NCBI RefSeq assembly: GCF_004324755.1
Contig: NZ_SDMQ01000002.1
Location: forward strand, 62,001 to 126,000
Origin: Propioniciclava sinopodophylli
GTDB taxonomy: Bacteria; Actinomycetota; Actinomycetes; Propionibacteriales; Propionibacteriaceae
Length of the DNA stretch: 64,000 bases
Direction: 5' to 3'
The position numbers were made by a program, and so were the translations under genes. This document shows positions 18,101-30,910 of this stretch, piece after piece. Below the pieces are notes generated by a model. That model was not told the DNA's origin. It worked only from the letters and a program-made list of their open reading frames with translations, and did no database searches. The first letter of the stretch is position 1. Each line of letters begins with the position of its first letter.

Positions 18101-18226
18101 GGGGCTCTCGGCACACGAACCCGGGGCTCTCGACACACGAACCCGGGGCTCTCGACACAGAAACCCGGGGCTCTCGGCACAGAAACCCGGGGCTCTCGGC
18201 ACACGAACCCGGGGCTCTCGGCGGAG
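18101..18226. repeat. 22-bp tandem repeat array 3 (six units, - orientation)
   Basis: Six units start at 18101, 18123, 18145, 18167, 18189 and 18211, exactly 22 bp apart. The + strand shows GGGGCTCTCGGC or GGGGCTCTCGAC followed by a variable stretch (ACACGAACCC or ACAGAAACCC). The variable stretch alternates between the two forms along the array. It begins 1 nt after the stop of the nuclease-like gene and ends about 100 nt before hppA1. Confidence 0.92.
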
Positions 18227-18326
18227 GATGGTGAGACAAGTTGTGGAGTACACCAATGCCTCCACTACAGGGCGTAGTGTTGGTGCCGACGCGCTCCGCG
18301 CCGTACGACGAACGAAGGAATCACCC

Positions 18327-20828
<2,502 letters not shown>

Positions 20829-20965
20829 AAGGCCACAACGTCACGCCAAGTGAAAACTGCTGTCCCAATAGGGGGTTGCCCGTACCCGCGGGCGGCCCTC
20901 TATTGTGCATGTCCAAGCAGCCGGACGCCCGGCTGCGCGCCAACGACGACGCACGAAGGGGTCAC

Positions 20966-23518
<2,553 letters not shown>

Positions 23519-23524
23519 GGGGGC

Positions 23525-23549
23525 GGCGGCCACCGGTAGAGTGGCCGCC
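23525..23549 (+). promoter_or_regulatory. Hairpin with a -10 box in its loop, directly before an ATG
   Basis: A perfect 9-bp inverted repeat (GGCGGCCAC with GTGGCCGCC) ends one base before the ATG of the ABC ATPase gene. Its 7-nt loop and right arm contain TAGAGT (23537-23542), 7 nt before the ATG. It can act as the terminator of hppA copy 2 and at the same time hold the leaderless promoter of the next gene. Confidence 0.5.
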
Positions 23550-24257
23550 ATGCCCGCCGCCGCTGCACTCGCCCTCGACGGGGTCGAGGTCACCCTCGGC
23601 GGGCGCCGCGTGCTGGACGGGCTGACGTTCACCGCGGCCCCGGGCGCGATCACGGCGCTGCTCGGCCCCAACGGTGCCGGCAAGACCACCACGATCCGCG
23701 TGCTGACCGGCCTCGTGCCGGTCGACGGCGGCACCGCGCAGGTGCTCGGCCGCCCGGCCGGCCACCCGGACGCCCTCGCCCGCCTCGGCCTGATGCCCCA
23801 GGCCACCGGCGCGTGGTCGAGCATCCGGCCGCTGGAGCTGCTGCGCTACCTGGCCGGTCTCTACGCCCGCCCGCACGACGTGCACGCCCTCGCCGAGGCC
23901 CTCGGCATCACCTCGTTCGCGAGGACGCCCTACCGGCGGCTGTCCGGCGGCCAGCAGCAGGCGGTCAACCTCGCCGGCGCGCTGGTCGGCCGGCCGGAGT
24001 TCGTCCTCCTCGACGAGCCCACCGCCGGGATGGACCCCCACGCCCGCCGGCGCACCTGGGGTCTGGTCCGGCAGCTCGCCGACGCGGGCGTCGGCGTCCT
24101 GCTCACCACCCACGCGATGGACGAGGCCGCCCAGCTGGCCGACCACGTGTGGATCATGGACGCCGGCCGGATCGCGATCGACGGCACCGTGGCCGAGCTG
24201 ACCGCCACCGAGTCCCTCGAGGACGTCTTCCTCCGGCACACGGGGGCGCAGGCATGA
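23550..24257 (+). CDS. ABC-2 type exporter ATP-binding protein
   Basis: A 235-aa ATPase of the DrrA/CcmA-like ABC-2 exporters. It has Walker A GPNGAGKTT (near residue 35), LSGGQQQAVNLAGAL signature, Walker B FVLLDEPTAGMD, and the switch His in LLTTHAMDEA. The ATG at 23550 is 7 nt after a TAGAGT box, so it is preferred over the GTG at 23541. Its stop overlaps the permease start (ATGA). The position next to ctaA is recurrent in actinobacteria, and a role linked to cytochrome oxidase maturation or heme handling is possible but unproven. Confidence 0.88.
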   Translation: MPAAAALALDGVEVTLGGRRVLDGLTFTAAPGAITALLGPNGAGKTTTIRVLTGLVPVDGGTAQVLGRPAGHPDALARLGLMPQATGAWSSIRPLELLRYLAGLYARPHDVHALAEALGITSFARTPYRRLSGGQQQAVNLAGALVGRPEFVLLDEPTAGMDPHARRRTWGLVRQLADAGVGVLLTTHAMDEAAQLADHVWIMDAGRIAIDGTVAELTATESLEDVFLRHTGAQA

Positions 24258-25018
24258 CCGCACTCGACCTCTCCCCCGCCCCGGCGTCCGCGCCGAGGGC
24301 CCGGCGCATCGTCGGCCACGCCCGCACCGAGGCGTCACTGCTGCTGCGCAACGGCGAGCAGCTGCTGCTGGCGCTGGTGATCCCGATCGGCCTGCTCGTG
24401 GCCGGGGTCCTCGTCGGGGAGCGCGTCGGCCTCGACCCCGCCCTGCTGCCGGCGTCGGTGCTCGCGCTCGCGCTGTGGTCGACGTCGTTCACCTCGCTCG
24501 CGATCAACACCGCCTTCGAGCGGCGCTACGGCGTGCTCGAGCGCCTGGTCGCCACCCCCCTCACCCGCGGTGACCTCATCGCCGGCAAGGCACTCGCCAC
24601 CGCGGGCATCGCCGCCCTCCAGGTCCTCATCATCGCCGCCGTCGCGTTCGCGCTCGGCTGGCGCCCCGTCCTGCACCTGCCCAGCGCGGTCATCGCCGTC
24701 GTCGCCTCCCTGCTCGCGCTCGTCGCGTTCGCCGGGTTCGCCCTCGCCCTCGCGGGGCGGCTGCGCGCCGAGGCGACCCTGGCCGTCGCCAACTTGGTCT
24801 ACCTCGTCGTCGCCGCGGGCGGCGCGCTGGTCCTGCCGGTCGCGGCCTACCCCGACTGGGCCCAGTGGCCGCTGCGGCTCACCCCGTTCGGCGCCCTCGG
24901 CGAGACGCTGCGGCTCGCCTCGGTCGGCGCCGCGGACCCCCTCCCCCTGCTCATCCTGGCCGCGTGGGCGGCCCTCGCCCTGCTCGTCGCGCGAAAGGCC
25001 TTCCGATGGACCTCCTGA
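24254..25018 (+). CDS. ABC-2 type exporter permease
   Basis: A 254-aa membrane protein with about six transmembrane segments and the ABC-2 permease landmark RRYGVLERLVATPLTRGDLIAGK after the second segment. It pairs with the ATPase upstream (4-nt overlap). Its end overlaps the ctaA start by 13 nt, so the three genes form a tightly coupled unit. Substrate unknown. Confidence 0.85.
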   Translation: MTALDLSPAPASAPRARRIVGHARTEASLLLRNGEQLLLALVIPIGLLVAGVLVGERVGLDPALLPASVLALALWSTSFTSLAINTAFERRYGVLERLVATPLTRGDLIAGKALATAGIAALQVLIIAAVAFALGWRPVLHLPSAVIAVVASLLALVAFAGFALALAGRLRAEATLAVANLVYLVVAAGGALVLPVAAYPDWAQWPLRLTPFGALGETLRLASVGAADPLPLLILAAWAALALLVARKAFRWTS

Positions 25019-25941
25019 CCTCCAGCCGCACGCTGCGCCGGCTCACCATCGCCAACCTCGTGGCGAACATGGTGATCATCTGGACCGGCGCGCTGGTGCG
25101 CCTCACCAAGTCCGGCCTCGGCTGCCCGACCTGGCCGCAGTGCGAGCCCGGCAGCTACGTGCCGACCCCCGAGCAGGGCCTGCACGGCGCCATCGAGTTC
25201 GGCAACCGGCTCCTCACCTTCGTGCTGGCCGCCATCGCCCTGGCCACCGCCATCGCCGCCTGGCGGGCCTTCCGCCGCGGCACCGCCCCGCTGCGCCTGT
25301 TCGAGCTGTCGATCGGCGTGGGCCTGGGCATCATCGCGCAGGCCGTGATCGGCGGCGTGTCGGTCCTCACCCAGCTCGACCCGTGGGTGGTCGGCCTGCA
25401 CATGGTGGCGTCCGTGGCCCTGATCCTGATCTGCCTGCGCATGGTCCACCTGGCCCACGACATCGCCCCGGTCGTCGCCTCCGGCACCCTGTACGCCCTC
25501 ACCCGGCTCATCTTCCTGCTGGGCATGGTCGTGGTCGCGCTCGGCGTCGTCGTGACCGGCTCGGGCCCGCACGCCGGCGACGGCGCCGCCACCCGCAACG
25601 GCTTCGACCCCGAGTGGACCTCCAAGATCCACGCCTGGGCGGTGTGGGCCCTCGTGGCACTCACGGTCCTGGCCCTCGTGTTGGCCTGGGGCGACGCCCG
25701 CCTGCGCACCATCTGGCTGGCCGTGCTGGCCACCGAGCTGTTCCAGGGCGTCGTCGGCTACGTGCAGTACTTCACCCACCTGCCCATCGTCCTCGTCCTG
25801 GGCCACATGATCGGCACCACGCTGTTCGTCGTGGCCCTGGGCCACGCCTGGTACAGCACCGCGTACGCCGACGGCCCGGCCGCCACGCGGGCGACCGGGC
25901 CGTCGGAGCGGGATCAGGCCTTGGGGTCCGGGATCCGCTGA
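25006..25941 (+). CDS. ctaA: Heme A synthase (COX15/CtaA family)
   Basis: A 311-aa membrane enzyme that oxidises the C8 methyl group of heme O to make heme A for aa3-type cytochrome oxidase. About eight membrane helices are visible. It has a conserved GALVRLTKSGLGCPTWPQC loop with the cysteine pair, and histidines in GLHGAIEFGNRL, LHMVASV, KIHAWAVWA and LGHMIGTTL that bind the hemes. The ATG at 25006 lies inside the end of the permease gene. The 3' end overlaps the convergent phoX gene by 28 nt. Its pathway partner ctaB lies 4 kb downstream. Confidence 0.92.
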   Translation: MDLLTSSRTLRRLTIANLVANMVIIWTGALVRLTKSGLGCPTWPQCEPGSYVPTPEQGLHGAIEFGNRLLTFVLAAIALATAIAAWRAFRRGTAPLRLFELSIGVGLGIIAQAVIGGVSVLTQLDPWVVGLHMVASVALILICLRMVHLAHDIAPVVASGTLYALTRLIFLLGMVVVALGVVVTGSGPHAGDGAATRNGFDPEWTSKIHAWAVWALVALTVLALVLAWGDARLRTIWLAVLATELFQGVVGYVQYFTHLPIVLVLGHMIGTTLFVVALGHAWYSTAYADGPAATRATGPSERDQALGSGIR

Positions 25942-28022
25942 CCGCGCGGGCCGGCGGGGGCCTTCGGCCCACGCTGGTTGGCCGCCGACTTGCCCTGCTG
26001 CCAGATCGTCACCACCGACGGACGCGGCAGCGAGTCACCACCGTCGGGCCAGTGCGAGGACGGGTCCTCGAACGTCGAGCCGTTCGTCTCGCCCGGGTGC
26101 TGCACGCAGATGTTCACCCGCTCCTCCGTGACCCACGGGCCACAGGTCTCGGCGCCGGTCGGTACCGAGAGGAACTGGCGCACCTCGCCCCGGTGCTCCC
26201 CGGCCAGCGGCACGGCGTACAGGCCGTCGTGCGCGCCCAGCTGGTTGCCGTCGGTGGAGATCCACAGGTTGCCGTGCTCGTCGAACGTGACGTTGTCGGG
26301 GCACGAGATCGGCGAGACCTTGGACCGGTCGGCACCCGCGAAGTAGGTGCTGGGGTCGTTGGGGTCGCCGCACAGCAGGAGGATGTTCCAGCCGAAGGTG
26401 GTGGCGGCCGGGTCCTGGCCCGCCTCGGACATCTCCATGACGTGGCCGTGCTTGTTCGCCGTGCGCGGGTTGGCCTCGTCGACGCCCGCCTTGCCGGCCG
26501 TGCCGCGCTGGGTGTTGTTCGTGAGCGCCATGTAGACCTTGCCGTTGACCGGGTTGGTCTCGACGTCCTCGGGACGGTCCATCTTGGTGGCGCCCACCTT
26601 GTCGGCCGCGAGGCGGGTGAAGACGAGCACCTCCTCCACGGTGAAGCCGTCCACGAACGACTCGGTGTCGGTGCACAGCGGGATCCACTCGCCGGTACCG
26701 TCAAAGGCCCCGTCGGAGGGCAGCGTGCCCTTGCCGTCGATCTCCGCCGCCGGGGAGTCGCCGGTGAAGCGGGCGACGTAGAGCGTGCCGGTGTCGAGCA
26801 GGTCGGCGTTCGCCTTGGCGCCACCGGGCTGCACCTTCTTGGTGGAGACGAACTTGTAGAGGTAGTCGAAGCGCTCGTCGTCACCGGAGTAGACGACCGC
26901 GCGGCCGTCCTTGGCGATGACCGAGGTGCCGGCCTCGTGCTTGGTCCGGCCGAGCATGGAGCGCTTCTTCGGCGTGGAGGTCGGGTCGAACGGGTCGATC
27001 TCGACGACCCAGCCCTGGCGCAGGACCTCGTTGGGCTCGCGCGAGAGGTCGAAGCGGTCGTCGAACCGCTCCCACTTGCGCTCGGACGCCCCAGTCGGGA
27101 TGCCGTAGCGGCTGATGGCCTGCTGCGGGAGCCCACCCTGGACGGCGGCACCGTTGGCGAAGTACTGGTTGAAGTTCTCCTCGCCCGAGAGCACCGTGCC
27201 CCACGGCGTGTTGCCGCCCGCGCAGTTGTTCAGGGTGCCGCGCACCTTGTAGCCGGTCGCGTCGGCGGAGGTCTTCAGGTAGCGCGAGCCGCGGGCCGGG
27301 CCCGTGACCTCGAAGTCGGAGGTCGCGGTGAAGCGACGGTTCAGGCGGTGGCCCACCACGGGGGTCAGCTTGCCGTTGCCCTGGTTCTTCTTCACCACGA
27401 CGACCGACAGGCCGTGCGCGGCCCACGCCACCTCGACCTGCTCGCGGGTGGGGTTCGCGGCGTCGTAGGCCGGGAACATGATGACCTCGTCGGTGTACTC
27501 GTGGTTCACCACCATGATCTCGTGCCGCTTGTCGAGCGGGAAGAAGCCCAGGTAGTCGCAGTTGTAGCCGAACTGGCCGGCCTGCTTGGCCGCCGTCTGC
27601 GCGTACGGGTCGAACTGCGGTGCGCCGGCCAGGATCGGGTCGCCCCAGCGGATCACGATGTCCTGGGCGAAGCCCTGCGGCACCACGACGGCGTCGGCGG
27701 TCGACGGGGCGATCGGCGTCCAGCCGAGGCCGGGCAGGCCACCGCGGGTGTCGAGGGCCGCGGCCCGCGGCGCGTTCACGAAGGCGGAGACGCCCGTGCC
27801 CGCCACGGCGGCAGCGCCGGCGGCGACGACACCCACCTTCATCAGGCCACGACGCGAGATGACCGAGTCGATGATGTCGCCGAGGTACTCGTTCTCGGAG
27901 GTGTTGGGCACCTCGTGGAAGCACGCGTCACCGCACTTGAAGCGGCACGTGAGCGAGCTGCGGTTGCCGTGGACGGGGGCTGGGGCCAGCAGGTTGAGCA
28001 GCCGGCGGCGGGAGTCAGCCAT
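25914..28022 (-). CDS. phoX: PhoX-family alkaline phosphatase (DUF839), Tat-exported
   Basis: A 702-aa secreted Ca/Fe-dependent phosphatase of the PhoX family. The N-terminal block SSLTCRFKCGDACFHEVPNTS is typical of actinobacterial members. A twin-arginine signal SRRGLMKVGVVAAGAAAVAG lies at about residues 57-76. The beta-propeller body contains family motifs such as NHEYTDEVIMFP, GGNTPWGTVLSGEENFNQYF, RPEDVETNPVNGKVYMALTN and CPDNVTFDEHGNLWISTDGNQ. It would release phosphate from organophosphates outside the membrane. The ATG at 28022 has an SD-like AAAGG. The open frame reaching 28271 is rejected. Its last 28 nt are antisense to the end of ctaA. Confidence 0.9.
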   Translation of the reverse strand: MADSRRRLLNLLAPAPVHGNRSSLTCRFKCGDACFHEVPNTSENEYLGDIIDSVISRRGLMKVGVVAAGAAAVAGTGVSAFVNAPRAAALDTRGGLPGLGWTPIAPSTADAVVVPQGFAQDIVIRWGDPILAGAPQFDPYAQTAAKQAGQFGYNCDYLGFFPLDKRHEIMVVNHEYTDEVIMFPAYDAANPTREQVEVAWAAHGLSVVVVKKNQGNGKLTPVVGHRLNRRFTATSDFEVTGPARGSRYLKTSADATGYKVRGTLNNCAGGNTPWGTVLSGEENFNQYFANGAAVQGGLPQQAISRYGIPTGASERKWERFDDRFDLSREPNEVLRQGWVVEIDPFDPTSTPKKRSMLGRTKHEAGTSVIAKDGRAVVYSGDDERFDYLYKFVSTKKVQPGGAKANADLLDTGTLYVARFTGDSPAAEIDGKGTLPSDGAFDGTGEWIPLCTDTESFVDGFTVEEVLVFTRLAADKVGATKMDRPEDVETNPVNGKVYMALTNNTQRGTAGKAGVDEANPRTANKHGHVMEMSEAGQDPAATTFGWNILLLCGDPNDPSTYFAGADRSKVSPISCPDNVTFDEHGNLWISTDGNQLGAHDGLYAVPLAGEHRGEVRQFLSVPTGAETCGPWVTEERVNICVQHPGETNGSTFEDPSSHWPDGGDSLPRPSVVTIWQQGKSAANQRGPKAPAGPRGQRIPDPKA

Positions 28023-28182
28023 GGGGGGAACCTTTCGCGATGGTGCTGAGGACGACCCGGACGCTAGCGACGGCGTCCCACCGGGGCTCGACAAGGGGTT
28101 GAACATCGGGTGAACGTTGCGCGTCCACGGCGTGGGCCGTAGCCGAACGGGCCTTCGGGTGGGGGCCTGCCACAATGGTCGA

Positions 28183-29649
28183 GTGCTCCCCTTTCTCGTG
28201 ACCCCCCTCGTGCTGTGCGCCGCCGTGCTGCTCGTCAGCGGCGTGGCCAAGCTGCGCGAGCCCCAGGCCACGCGCGACGCCTTCGTCGCGCTGAGGCTCC
28301 CGCGCCGGCTCGCGGACTCCCCCGCCCCGGCGCTGCTGCCGTGGGGTGAGCTCGCGCTCGGGGTCCTGCTCCTGGTCGGGGTCGGCTGGGTCCTGCTGCT
28401 GGCGACGGTCGCGACGCTGCTGCTGTTCTTCGGCTACCTGGCCGTGATCGCGCGGGCCCTCGGCTTCCCCGAGAAGGTGTCCTGCAACTGCTTCGGCAAG
28501 CTCGGCGAGCAGGGGGTCACCCGGCGCACGTTGGTGCGCAACGCCGTGCTGGTCGCGACGGCGAGCCTCGCGACGGTGGCTGCGCTGCTGCACGTCTCGG
28601 TCCCCGCGACCCTGGTCGAGGCCACGGGCCCGACGCTCGGCTGGCTGGCCATGGCCGCCCTCACCGGCGCCGTGGCCCTGCTGGTGCTCGGCCACGGCCC
28701 CGCCGACGCCCCCACCGCCGCCGGGCGCCCGACCAAGGGCTCGCGCCTGCCGTGGTTCACCCTGCTGGACGCCACCACGCGCACGCCGGTCCACACCGGT
28801 GACCTGCCCAACGAGCGCACCGTGCTCCTGTTCGTCAGCCTCGGCTGCGGCTCCTGCGTCCGGGTGCTCGAGGACCTCGACACCCTGCGCACCGAGAACC
28901 CCGAGGTCGCCATCCGCCCCGTCCTGGCCGACACGTACGCCGGCGACCCCGAGACCTGGGCGCCTTCCGTGCGCACCGACGGCCTGCTCGACCCCCACGG
29001 CAACGTCTCCCAGACCCTCGTCGAGTGGACGCCCACCGCCGTGCTCGTCGACCGCAGCGGCACGCTGCTGGCCGACCCGGCCGTCGGTGAGGGCGGGGTC
29101 CGCGCGCTGATCGCCTCGGCCGGACCCCAGCCACAGGCCCCGGCCACGCCGGAACCGGCCCCCGAGCCCGAACCGGTCGCCGAGCCGGAGCCCGAACCCG
29201 CGGTCGAGGACCTCGACGACGACGAGTTCGCCTACGAGCGCACCCCCATCCCCACCGCCGCGGTGATCGACGCCGACGGCGAGCCGAAGACGCTGCACGA
29301 GCTCACCGCGCACACCGCCGCCCTGCTGGTGAGCATCAACTGCCTGTGCGGCACCTCACGGGAGGCCGCGGCGTCCGTGAACCGCTGGGCGCAGACCCTG
29401 CCCCAGCTCGAGGTGCGCCTGCTCAGCTCGATGAAGCCGGAGTCGCTGCCCGAGGAGATCCGCCCCGACGGGGCTGTCGCCTACGACCACGCCGGACTGG
29501 CGCAGAAGGCGCTGGAGCTGTCCGGCAGCCCGGTCGCGGTCCTGCTCGGTGCCGACGGCCTGCTGGCGGGCGGGCCGGTGCACGGCGTCGCGGAGATCGA
29601 GCAGTTCGTCGCCGACATCGCCGAGCAGCTCGGCGAGGCGGCGGGCTGA
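28183..29649 (+). CDS. MauE-like membrane protein fused to two thioredoxin-like domains
   Basis: A 488-aa fusion. Residues 1-165 form a MauE/DoxX-type four-helix membrane domain with the VSCNCFG cysteine motif. Residues about 185-310 form a thioredoxin/peroxiredoxin-like domain with a CGSC dithiol (LFVSLGCGSCVRVL). A Pro/Glu-rich hinge (about 312-345) follows. A second thioredoxin-like domain carries a CLCG motif (SINCLCGTS). Such proteins probably move reducing equivalents across the membrane or guide disulfide chemistry, but the partner is unknown. The GTG at 28183 is 6 nt after CACAAT. The frame from 28117 is rejected. Stops 6 nt from the convergent ctaB. Confidence 0.75.
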   Translation: MLPFLVTPLVLCAAVLLVSGVAKLREPQATRDAFVALRLPRRLADSPAPALLPWGELALGVLLLVGVGWVLLLATVATLLLFFGYLAVIARALGFPEKVSCNCFGKLGEQGVTRRTLVRNAVLVATASLATVAALLHVSVPATLVEATGPTLGWLAMAALTGAVALLVLGHGPADAPTAAGRPTKGSRLPWFTLLDATTRTPVHTGDLPNERTVLLFVSLGCGSCVRVLEDLDTLRTENPEVAIRPVLADTYAGDPETWAPSVRTDGLLDPHGNVSQTLVEWTPTAVLVDRSGTLLADPAVGEGGVRALIASAGPQPQAPATPEPAPEPEPVAEPEPEPAVEDLDDDEFAYERTPIPTAAVIDADGEPKTLHELTAHTAALLVSINCLCGTSREAAASVNRWAQTLPQLEVRLLSSMKPESLPEEIRPDGAVAYDHAGLAQKALELSGSPVAVLLGADGLLAGGPVHGVAEIEQFVADIAEQLGEAAG

Positions 29650-29655
29650 GTCCGG

Positions 29656-30588
29656 TCAGCCCCAGGGCAACAGCGGGTCGACCGCCGCCGCGATGAACAC
29701 GATCGCGAGGTAGCTGTTCGACCAGTGGAACAGCCGCATCGGCTTGAGCGCGGCGTCGCGCATCCCGGCGCGGGCGCGGTTGAGCAGCGCGACCGACTCC
29801 CAGACCAGCCACGCGCCGGCGATCCCAGCGACGATCGGGTACATCAGCGTGGTGCCCGCGACCGGCCACAGCGCCAGCGACGTGACCACGGTGAGGACCG
29901 AGTAGACGAGGATCTGCCACGCCACGTGCGGGGCGTCCTTGACGACGGGGAGCATCGGCACGTCCACCGAGGCGTAGTCCTCGCGGTAGCGCAGGCCGAG
30001 CGCCCACGTGTGCGGGGGCGTCCAGAAGAAGACGATGAGGAAGAGGATGATCGGCGGCCACGCGACCGAGCCGGTCACGGCCGTCCAGCCGATGAGCGGC
30101 GGGAAGCAGCCGGCGACGCCGCCCCACACGATGTTCTGGGCCGTGCGGCGCTTGAGCCACACGGTGTAGATGAACACGTAGTAGAGGATCGCCATCACCG
30201 ACAGCGCGGCCGCCAGCCAGTTGGCGCCGAAGCCGAGCATGAGCGTCGAGATGACGCCTAGGACAACGCCGAACGTGTACGCCGAGCGCTGCGACACCTG
30301 CTCGCGCACCATCGGACGCCGCCGCGTGCGTCGCATCTGCTCGTCGATGTCGGCGTCCAGCACGGAGTTGAAGACGTTGGCGGACGCCGCGGACAGGGTT
30401 CCGCCCACGAACGTGACGATCGCCAGCCCCAACGGAGGGAACCCGCCGGCGGCGAGGAACATGGCGGGGAACGTCGTCACGAGCAGCAGCTCGATGATGC
30501 GCGGCTTGGTCAGCCCGACGTACGCCTTGACGGTGCCCAGGGCCCCGGTCTGGGCGGGGGCAGGCGCCTCCGTCCTGGCTGGGTGCAT
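29656..30588 (-). CDS. ctaB: Protoheme IX farnesyltransferase (heme O synthase)
   Basis: A 310-aa UbiA-family prenyltransferase that attaches farnesyl to heme B to give heme O, the substrate of CtaA. The prenyl-diphosphate motif appears as NVFNSVLDADIDEQMRRTRRRP (about residues 71-92). The second Asp-rich motif is near YREDYASVDVPM. Nine membrane helices are expected and the hydrophobic profile agrees. The ATG at 30588 has an SD (GGAGGT) about 8 nt upstream. In many actinobacteria ctaB sits beside tkt and tal. Here tkt is absent and array 4 fills the gap. Confidence 0.93.
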   Translation of the reverse strand: MHPARTEAPAPAQTGALGTVKAYVGLTKPRIIELLLVTTFPAMFLAAGGFPPLGLAIVTFVGGTLSAASANVFNSVLDADIDEQMRRTRRRPMVREQVSQRSAYTFGVVLGVISTLMLGFGANWLAAALSVMAILYYVFIYTVWLKRRTAQNIVWGGVAGCFPPLIGWTAVTGSVAWPPIILFLIVFFWTPPHTWALGLRYREDYASVDVPMLPVVKDAPHVAWQILVYSVLTVVTSLALWPVAGTTLMYPIVAGIAGAWLVWESVALLNRARAGMRDAALKPMRLFHWSNSYLAIVFIAAAVDPLLPWG

Positions 30589-30665
30589 GGTGTGACCTCC
30601 GGCGGAATCGAGGAACCGGCCGCGCGCACGGGGCGCGACCCTCGGCCAGTCTATCCGAAATGCTC

Positions 30666-30792
30666 GGGGCTCTCGGCGCCCACCACCGGGGCTCTCGGCG
30701 GACAGGACCGGGGCTCTCGGCGCCCACCACCGGGGCTCTCGGCGCCCACCACCGGGGCTCTCGGCGGACAGGACCGGGGCTGTCGGCGCAGG
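30666..30792. repeat. 22-bp tandem repeat array 4 (six units, - orientation)
   Basis: Units start at 30666, 30688, 30710, 30732, 30754 and 30776, with exactly 22-bp spacing. The + strand core is GGGGCTCTCGGC, and GGGGCTGTCGGC in the last unit. The spacer-like part has two alternative forms, GCCCACCACC (A) and GGACAGGACC (B), in the order A-B-A-A-B. It occupies most of the 322-bp gene-free stretch between divergent ctaB and tal. The rest of that stretch (30793-30910) holds the tal promoter and leader. Confidence 0.93.
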
Positions 30793-30850
30793 GGTGTCAA
30801 GGCGGGTTGCCGATTCATCGAATGCCCCGCCCTCTGCCGAACCGGCGAAG

Positions 30851-30910
30851 TAGAGTCGGGGGACGTGGGGCGTCGTGCGATGCCTCGGACCCTGAACTCA
30901 GGAGCACTTT
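30851..30910 (+). promoter_or_regulatory. tal promoter and leader
   Basis: TAGAGT at 30851-30856 is the likely -10 box. The transcript would start near 30863 and carry a leader of about 48 nt ending in the SD AGGAG, 7 nt before the ATG. This gene is leadered, unlike zwf downstream. Confidence 0.45.

Noticed and set aside
16980-18226. CRISPR array
   Set aside because: The repeats are tandem with a 22-bp total period, 'spacers' of 10 bp recur within arrays, and no cas genes are present.
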